From NCBI RefSeq assembly GCF_026968045.1, contig NZ_JAPVBQ010000001.1, positions 434,001 through 498,000 of the forward strand: a DNA stretch of 64,000 nucleotides. The letters run 5' to 3'. The notes beneath the pieces are model-generated. The model was given only the letters and a program-made list of their open reading frames with translations, made no database searches and had not been told where the DNA came from. The stretch comes from Modestobacter sp. VKM Ac-2977 (GTDB taxonomy: Bacteria; Actinomycetota; Actinomycetes; Mycobacteriales; Geodermatophilaceae). Within the stretch, counting starts at the first letter, position 1. Every line of letters begins with the position of its first letter. A program made the position numbers and the translations under genes. Of the stretch, positions 59,264 through 64,000 are shown in pieces.

Positions 59264-60225
59264 TCCTGGCTCCCCTCGGAGGTCGTGCCGTTGGCCTGGG
59301 TGGTCTGCGTGGTCTGGGTGGCCGCCTCGATGCCGGGCAGCAGTGCGTTGGCCTCGGGGGAGGCGGTGGACAGGAGGACGACGTCCACCCGTCGGTTCAC
59401 GGTCACGTAGGACGGGTCGGTGTCGGGCACGAGCGGCCGGGTGTCGCTGTAGCCGACCGCCGACATCCGGTCCTGCCCGACGGCGTTGGCGTCCACCAGG
59501 TGCCGCAGCACGGTGGTGGCCCGGACGGCCGACAGCTCCCAGTTCGACGGCCACGGGCCGCCGCGGGTGACCGGCAGGGAGTTCGCGTGGCCCTCGACCC
59601 GGACCAGGTTGGGCAGGTCCCGGATCGCCGGGCCCATGGCGTTCAGCACGGTCACCCCCTGCGGCAGCAGGACAGCGGACTCCGGGGCGAAGAGCACGGG
59701 GTCGGAGACCACGCGCACGACCAGACCCCGCTCGTCGATGATGAACTGGGCGGCCCCCGACTGGCCGGCGGCGTCCAGCGCCGCGGCGATCGCCGCCCGC
59801 GCCGCCGCGAGCTGGTCGTAGGCCGACTCCGCCTCGGCGGCGACGGCCCGCGCCTTCGCCTGGGCGGCCGCCACCGCCGCTGCCTGCTCAGCCTCGGTCT
59901 GCGCGGTGCCGTCGATGGCGGCCTCCTGGGCCACCTGGACCGGCTTGAGCGGGCTGTCGTTCTCGATCGGCGCGGCGATGGCGGCGCCGTCGTTGAGGAT
60001 GGTGACCGGGGCGCCGGCGCCGTCCCGCGCGCCGTTGGCGAAGGCGGTGAACTTGGCCAGGTCGATCGAGCTCATCGCGTAGAGCACCACGAAGAGGACG
60101 AACAGCAGCGTCATCATGTCGAAGCCGGACACCAGCCACCGTTCGTGGTTCTCGTGCTCCTCGTGCTCCTCGTGCTTCTTGGCGCGGCGGCCGCCGTGGC
60201 CGCCGTGCCCGCCGCCCTTGCTCAT
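59260..60225 (-). CDS. motB: Flagellar motor stator protein MotB
   Basis: A 321-residue stator protein. The proton-pathway Asp36 is in WLVSGFDMMTLLFVLFVVLYAMSS, the only transmembrane helix. A helical, Ala/Glu-rich linker (about 105-150) precedes the OmpA-like peptidoglycan-binding domain (LVRVEGHANSLPV, SNWELSAVRATTVLRHLV, MSAVGYSDTRPLV). The cytoplasmic N-terminus is rich in His, Gly and Glu (residues 4-29). It overlaps motA and fliL by four bases each. Confidence 0.96.
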   Translation of the reverse strand: MSKGGGHGGHGGRRAKKHEEHEEHENHERWLVSGFDMMTLLFVLFVVLYAMSSIDLAKFTAFANGARDGAGAPVTILNDGAAIAAPIENDSPLKPVQVAQEAAIDGTAQTEAEQAAAVAAAQAKARAVAAEAESAYDQLAAARAAIAAALDAAGQSGAAQFIIDERGLVVRVVSDPVLFAPESAVLLPQGVTVLNAMGPAIRDLPNLVRVEGHANSLPVTRGGPWPSNWELSAVRATTVLRHLVDANAVGQDRMSAVGYSDTRPLVPDTDPSYVTVNRRVDVVLLSTASPEANALLPGIEAATQTTQTTQANGTTSEGSQE

Positions 60226-60992
60226 GCCGCCTCGCGCTGCTGCTCACTGGGCGGCACCAGCGAGGTCAGCTTGGCGCGCACGGTCCGCGGGCTGGTGCCC
60301 GCCTGGATCTCGGCGATGCCCTCGACCAGCAGCTCCATCTGCGCGGCCTGCAGCGCGCTGACCCGCAGGATCTTCGCGCCCATCGGCAGGAACCAGAAGT
60401 TGGCCGCCATGACGCCCCACAGCGTGGCGATGAAGGCCGCGGAGACCATCGGACCCAGCAGCTCGGGGTTGCTGAGGTTGCCCATGACGTTCATCAGGCC
60501 GACGATGCAGCCGAGGATGCCGATGGTCGGTGCGTAGCCACCCATGTTGTTCATGAACTTGGCGGCGACCTTGTCCTCGGTCTTCTTCGCCGAGATCTCG
60601 CCCTCGAGGATGCTGCGCAGGTCCTCCGGGTCGGTGCCGTCGATGCTCATCTGCAGACCGCGCTTGAGGAACGGGTCGTCGATGTCCTTGACCTGGGCCT
60701 CGAGGGCGAGCAGGCCCTCCTTGCGGGCCTTCTCGGCGAGGCTGACCAGGACCTGGATCTGCTCGGTGGCCGGCGGCACCTTGGCCGGCAGCACGGCCAT
60801 CTTGAACCAGTTGGGCATCTTCTTCAGGTCGTCCATCGTCTGGCTGGCCATCGCCGCGCCGAACGTCGCGATCACCACGAGGATGATCGCCGGGAGGAAG
60901 ATCAGCGAGGTCGGGTCGGCGCCTTCGAGGATCATGAAGACGACCAGGGCGATGATCGAGACGACGAACCCGATGAGGGTGGCGGGGTCCAT
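60222..60992 (-). CDS. motA: Flagellar motor stator protein MotA
   Basis: A 256-residue stator subunit with four helices: two near the N-terminus (IGFVVSIIALVVFMILEG, LIFLPAIILVVIATFGAAMA) and two later (APTIGILGCIVGLMNVMG, GPMVSAAFIATLWGVMAANFWFLP). The cytoplasmic loop holds the torque-generating charged residues (AEKARKEGLLALE, DPFLKRGLQMSIDGTD). The proline at APTIG and the GPMVSAAF segment match the family. ATG 60992 is three bases after the flbD stop. Confidence 0.96.
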   Translation of the reverse strand: MDPATLIGFVVSIIALVVFMILEGADPTSLIFLPAIILVVIATFGAAMASQTMDDLKKMPNWFKMAVLPAKVPPATEQIQVLVSLAEKARKEGLLALEAQVKDIDDPFLKRGLQMSIDGTDPEDLRSILEGEISAKKTEDKVAAKFMNNMGGYAPTIGILGCIVGLMNVMGNLSNPELLGPMVSAAFIATLWGVMAANFWFLPMGAKILRVSALQAAQMELLVEGIAEIQAGTSPRTVRAKLTSLVPPSEQQREAA

Positions 60993-60995
60993 GGG

Positions 60996-61283
60996 TCAGC
61001 GCTCTTCTCGGCTCGGGAACGGCAGGACCGAGGAGTCCTCGGAGGCCTTCGAGGTGTGTGTGGTGGGCAGCTGGTACTCGCCGCGGTCCATCTGGAAGGC
61101 GACCGCCTGGATGCTGGCCCGGTAGTCGCGGACCGCGCGGACCACCTCGTCGACGGTCTCGGTGACGACGTACTTGGTGTCGTCGCGGAGCGTGATGACG
61201 GTGTCGGGGTGGCCCTCCACGCGCTGGATGAGCTCGACGTTGAGCACGAAGTGCTCGCCGTTGAGGCGCGTCAGACGGATCAC
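60996..61283 (-). CDS. flbD: Flagellar FlbD family protein
   Basis: A 95-residue protein: MIRLTRLNGEHFVLNVELIQRVE then DTVITLRDDTKYVVTETVDEVVRAV, the FlbD signature. FlbD proteins are small flagellar accessory factors often encoded beside motA (not the Caulobacter regulator of the same name). GTG 61283 has CTGGAG eight bases upstream. It starts a new segment after two terminators behind flgE. Confidence 0.9.
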   Translation of the reverse strand: MIRLTRLNGEHFVLNVELIQRVEGHPDTVITLRDDTKYVVTETVDEVVRAVRDYRASIQAVAFQMDRGEYQLPTTHTSKASEDSSVLPFPSREER

Positions 61284-61383
61284 GGACTGCTCCAGGGGTC
61301 GGGTGTGGCGGTGTCGCCACGAACGGGCCTCATCGCGCCGCAGTCAGGTCATCGGCGTGTCGAGGGCGGTGCTTGAGCTGAAC

Positions 61384-61414
61384 GGCCCGGTCCCCCCGAC
61401 GGGGTGACCGGGCC
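61384..61414 (-). terminator. Second hairpin behind flgE
   Basis: GGCCCGGT (61384-61391) pairs with ACCGGGCC (61407-61414); an inner CCCC/GGGG extends it with a small bulge. It lies in the 190-base gap between flgE and flbD. Confidence 0.5.
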
Positions 61415-61436
61415 ATCCGTGCAGGTGAGCGCCTCA

Positions 61437-61470
61437 CTCCCCACCGAAATGGCCATGTCGGTGGGGGGAG
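61437..61470 (-). terminator. Terminator directly after flgE
   Basis: CTCCCCACCGA (61437-61447) pairs with TCGGTGGGG and the following bases (61458-61470). On the minus strand it begins 3 bases past the flgE stop. The loop itself contains the palindrome ATGGCCAT. Confidence 0.65.
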
Positions 61471-61473
61471 GGA

Positions 61474-62775
61474 TCAGCGCTTGAGCTGGACCAGGTCCTG
61501 CAGGATCTCGTCGGAGGTGGTGATCACGCGGCTGTTGGCCTGGAAGCCGCGCTGGGCCACGATCAGGCCGGTGAACTCCTCGGCCAGGTCGACGTTGGAC
61601 ATCTCCAGTGCGCCGGCCGACAGGCTGCCGCGGCCACCGGTGCCGGCCTGCCCGACCAGCGGGTTGCCGGAGTTGTCGCCGGCCCGGAAGGAGCTGTTGC
61701 CGGCCTTCTCCAGGCCACCCGGGTTGGTGAAGGTGGCCAGCGCGAGCTGCCCGATGTTCTGCCGCAGCCCGTTGGAGTAGATGCCGACGATCGTGCCGTC
61801 GTTGGCCAGTGAGTAGCCCTCCAGCACGCCCATGGCCGAGCCGCTCTGCGCCGTCGTCTTGGCCGCGGCGTCGCTCTTTCCGCCGAACTGGGTGAGGGCG
61901 GACAGGTCGACGGTCACCGGCTTGGTCCAGGCCGCGAAGGTGCCGGTCGGCGCAGGCATCAGGAACTCGCCGCCCGGGGGGTCGATCAGGGTGCCCGCCG
62001 GGATGCCACCACTGCCGTCGGAGAACTCCAGGTCGGTGGTGCCCAGCGGGGTGCCTGCATAGGTGGCCGTCGCGGTCGAGGTGTCCGTGAAGGTCACCCT
62101 CCAGCTGTTGTCCGGGACGGGCGGGGTGGCCATCGGGTCCGCGGCGCGCTTCGTCATCGTGACGCTGACCGGGTGGGCGTTGCCGAGGTCGTCGTACATG
62201 TTGATCTGCGAGGTCACCGCCGTGTCCGCGCTCGTGGCCCCGGCCGAGAGGTTGCCGGCCAGCGCCGCGCCGGTGGTGGCGACCGGGGCCAGCACCTGAC
62301 CGGTGGGGATCCGCAGGTCCTGGATCGGGCCGTTGGGGTCCACGACCCCGAGCGCGTTGGCCATCCAGCCCTGCAGCTTCGCCCCGTCGGGGGTGACCAG
62401 GTTGCCGACGCCGTCGGTGTCGAAGGAGCCGGCCCGGGTGTAGAGCTGTTCGTTGCCGACCTTGGTCACGAAGAAGCCGTCACCGCTGATCATGAAGTCG
62501 CTGGCCCGGCCGGTGTTCTGGGTCGAGCCCTGGCCGAAGTTCGTGGTGATGCCGGCGACCTTGACACCGAGGCCCACCTGCGCCGGGTTGGTGCCGGCGA
62601 CGTCGCCGTTGGGCGCGGAGCCGTTGCGCAGCACCTGGCTGAGCGTGTCCTCGAAGACGGTCTGGCTGGCCTTGAAACCGACGGTGTTGACGTTGGCGAT
62701 GTTGTTGCCGGCGACGTCGAGCTTGGTCTGGTGGGCGCGCAGGCCGGAGATGGCCGAGAACATGGAACGAAGCAC
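61474..62775 (-). CDS. flgE: Flagellar hook protein FlgE
   Basis: A 433-residue hook subunit. The rod-type N-terminus is MFSAISGLRAHQTKLDVAGNNIANVNTVGFKAS, and the C-terminus ends LEMSNVDLAEEFTGLIVAQRGFQANSRVITTSDEILQDLVQLKR, the polymerising ends of the axial family. The middle has Thr/Gly-rich D1-D2 domains. GTG 62775 has GAGGAG seven bases upstream. It is exported by the type III gate encoded downstream. Terminators follow immediately. Confidence 0.96.
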   Translation of the reverse strand: MLRSMFSAISGLRAHQTKLDVAGNNIANVNTVGFKASQTVFEDTLSQVLRNGSAPNGDVAGTNPAQVGLGVKVAGITTNFGQGSTQNTGRASDFMISGDGFFVTKVGNEQLYTRAGSFDTDGVGNLVTPDGAKLQGWMANALGVVDPNGPIQDLRIPTGQVLAPVATTGAALAGNLSAGATSADTAVTSQINMYDDLGNAHPVSVTMTKRAADPMATPPVPDNSWRVTFTDTSTATATYAGTPLGTTDLEFSDGSGGIPAGTLIDPPGGEFLMPAPTGTFAAWTKPVTVDLSALTQFGGKSDAAAKTTAQSGSAMGVLEGYSLANDGTIVGIYSNGLRQNIGQLALATFTNPGGLEKAGNSSFRAGDNSGNPLVGQAGTGGRGSLSAGALEMSNVDLAEEFTGLIVAQRGFQANSRVITTSDEILQDLVQLKR

Positions 62776-62820
62776 GGTGGAGCTCCTCGCGATCGGGGTG
62801 GGGGAGGCGGGGACGCCGGG

Positions 62821-63267
62821 TCAGCTGGTGGTGGTGGCGGGGGTGTCGACCTCGGGGACGGTGATCTCGGTGATCCGGCCCAGCGGCACGGCCTTGTCGC
62901 CGACCACCGCCCGCGGCTCGACGCCGCCGGTCACGATCACCGAGGAGACGGCGCCGGTGACGGTGCTGCCGTCGTCGGCGGTGTAGGCGACGTGCTTGCC
63001 GACGAGCGCACCGGCGCTCAGCGAGCGCTGCAGGGTGAGCAGCTCGGCGTTCTGCTTGGCGATCTCCTCGAGCTTCTCCACCTGGGTGAAGGTCGCGGTC
63101 TGCGCCATGAACTCGCTGCTGCTGGTCGGGTTGCTGGGGTCCTGGAAGCGCATCTGGGCGACCAGCAGCTTGAGGAAGGTGTCCTTGCCCATCTGGTCGG
63201 AGCGCGCGGTCGAGGTGGTCGCGGTGGTGGTCGGCGTACCGACGGTCCCGGTGATCGGGGTGGTCAT
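62821..63267 (-). CDS. flgD: Flagellar hook assembly scaffold FlgD
   Basis: A 148-residue hook-cap protein. The conserved N-terminal part is MGKDTFLKLLVAQMRFQDPSNPTSSSEFMAQTATFTQVEKLEEI; the C-terminal half (GKHVAYTADDGSTVTGAVSSV) is short relative to enteric FlgD (about 230) and lacks the FnIII-like domain. Short FlgD forms are usual in Gram-positive bacteria. Needed for polymerising FlgE. Confidence 0.93.
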   Translation of the reverse strand: MTTPITGTVGTPTTTATTSTARSDQMGKDTFLKLLVAQMRFQDPSNPTSSSEFMAQTATFTQVEKLEEIAKQNAELLTLQRSLSAGALVGKHVAYTADDGSTVTGAVSSVIVTGGVEPRAVVGDKAVPLGRITEITVPEVDTPATTTS

Positions 63268-63282
63268 CGCACGGTCTCCAGA

Positions 63283-64000
63283 TCAGACACGGACGTCCAC
63301 GCCGGCTGACGTGGACTGGTCGGCGGCTCGCGCGGCACTGCCGGGGCCGAGGTGGTCGGCGGTCTGCCCGCTGCGGCGGGAGCCGTTCTGCTGGTCCGGC
63401 TGCCCGGACCGGCCCTGCTGGTCGGCCCGGGCGTCGAAGAGCTCCTGCGCGGTCCGCGCGCCGGAGCCGGCGTTGCCGCTGTCCGCACCGACCTCGACCC
63501 GGCCGGTGGTCAGGCCGGCGCCGTCGAGCTCGCGGCGCAGGTCGGGCAGGGCATCGAGCAGTGCCTGCCGGCCGGCCTCGTGCGCCCCGTGCAGGGTCAC
63601 CTCCAGGACGCCGCGGGTGACGGTGACCTGGACCGACACGGGCCCCAGGTCGTCCGGCGTGAGCACCACCGTCATCGTCTGGCTGCCGTCCGGGGCGTTC
63701 TGCAGGACGGCGAGCTGGCGGCCGAGCTGGGCGGCGACGGGGGTCTCTGCGGGAGCCGGCACCGATGTGCCGGTGACGGCGACCGGCGTGGCGGTGGCCG
63801 ATGTCGGGCCCGGGACCGTGAACACGGCGTCGGTCTCGGCGGCCGACGGGGCGAGCCCGGTCGTCGCCGCGGTCGCGGTGGGCTCGTCGCCGGTGGTCCC
63901 CGACCCGGTGCCGGCGGTGTCGGCTGCACCGCCGGCGGTGGGCAGCGGCACCGGTGCCCCGACGCCGTCGGTCGAGGTCGCCGGGCCGGCTCCGGGCGCG
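63283..64000 (-). CDS. fliK: Flagellar hook-length control protein FliK, C-terminal part (window edge)
   Basis: The frame is open to the window end, so only the last 239 residues are seen. A Thr/Ala/Pro-rich disordered region leads to the FliK C-domain: TMTVVLTPDDLGPVSVQVTVTRGVLEVTLHGAHEAGRQALLDALPDLRRELDGAGL. This domain binds FlhB and switches export specificity when the hook is complete. A Gln/Arg/Gly-rich tail follows. It lies 15 bases before flgD. Confidence 0.9.
   Translation of the reverse strand, partial: APGAGPATSTDGVGAPVPLPTAGGAADTAGTGSGTTGDEPTATAATTGLAPSAAETDAVFTVPGPTSATATPVAVTGTSVPAPAETPVAAQLGRQLAVLQNAPDGSQTMTVVLTPDDLGPVSVQVTVTRGVLEVTLHGAHEAGRQALLDALPDLRRELDGAGLTTGRVEVGADSGNAGSGARTAQELFDARADQQGRSGQPDQQNGSRRSGQTADHLGPGSAARAADQSTSAGVDVRV

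Overview
The window is about 64 kb of very GC-rich DNA with a densely packed, mostly protein-coding layout. GTG starts are common, stop/start overlaps (ATGA, GTGA) are frequent, and coding Leu, Ala and Val use almost only G/C-ending codons. A mycothiol S-conjugate amidase (Mca), a long Mfd, a DivIC/FtsB-like protein, a DUF501 protein, an RNHCP zinc-ribbon protein and a PIN-PhoH protein all point to an actinobacterium. A flagellar export and motor cluster together with this composition suggests a motile lineage such as Geodermatophilaceae (Blastococcus, Geodermatophilus or Modestobacter type). The family assignment is inference; the phylum is secure.

Layout. (1) 1-2.4 kb: the end of an exopolysaccharide locus, with the C-terminal part of a Wzz/tyrosine-autokinase, its low-molecular-weight tyrosine phosphatase and a glycerol-3-phosphate cytidylyltransferase-like enzyme. 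(2) 2.4-13.8 kb: a housekeeping block mfd, SurA-like lipoprotein, mazG, MscS channel, DUF3592-like membrane protein (opposite strand), eno, ftsB-like, DUF501, ppx/gppA. From general knowledge, much of this order matches M. tuberculosis Rv1020-Rv1026. (3) 13.9-31 kb: DUF4235, family-5-type uracil-DNA glycosylase, type II NADH dehydrogenase, a small class-I tRNA with a UAA anticodon, Bax-inhibitor-1 protein, thiolase, SGNH hydrolase, DUF2252, GNAT, a MoxR-type AAA ATPase plus VWA pair, threonine deaminase, a DrrAB-type ABC exporter and an M3 peptidase. (4) 31-46.9 kb: RNHCP protein, greA, mca with a small membrane protein, two paralogous AMIN-like secreted proteins around a PsiE-type membrane protein, a glycosyltransferase-51 protein, a geranylgeranyl-reductase-type flavoprotein, a PadR/membrane protein pair, hemolysin III, a cis-prenyltransferase, DUF885, a second ABC exporter and a PIN-PhoH protein. 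(5) 46.9-48.0 kb: a DUF559-type nuclease-fold gene bracketed by two copies of a palindromic repeat. (6) 48.0-64.0 kb, all on the minus strand: fliK (partial), flgD, flgE, flbD, motA, motB, fliL, fliM, fliN, fliO, fliP, fliQ, fliR, flhB, flhA, then an unusual FlhF-like protein and a small membrane protein.

How the genes work together. The flagellar genes encode hook assembly (FliK, FlgD, FlgE), the stator (MotA, MotB, FliL), the switch (FliM, FliN) and the export gate (FliO, FliP, FliQ, FliR, FlhB, FlhA). Hairpins after flgE and between fliL and fliM probably divide the cluster into separately tuned transcription segments. The most unusual protein is the 975-residue product downstream of flhA. 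It has an FlhF-like N-terminus and a C-terminal SRP-GTPase-like region, but its P-loop has lost the Lys and Thr, and a long Ala/Glu/Arg repeat joins the two ends.

Other structure not explained by genes: three copies of a nested-palindrome repeat (31006, 46869, 47962) and two copies of a 3'-end hairpin element (13852, 58730). Both families show compensatory base changes in their stems. TAnnnT-type -10 boxes recur 6-7 bases before start codons, suggesting leaderless transcripts.
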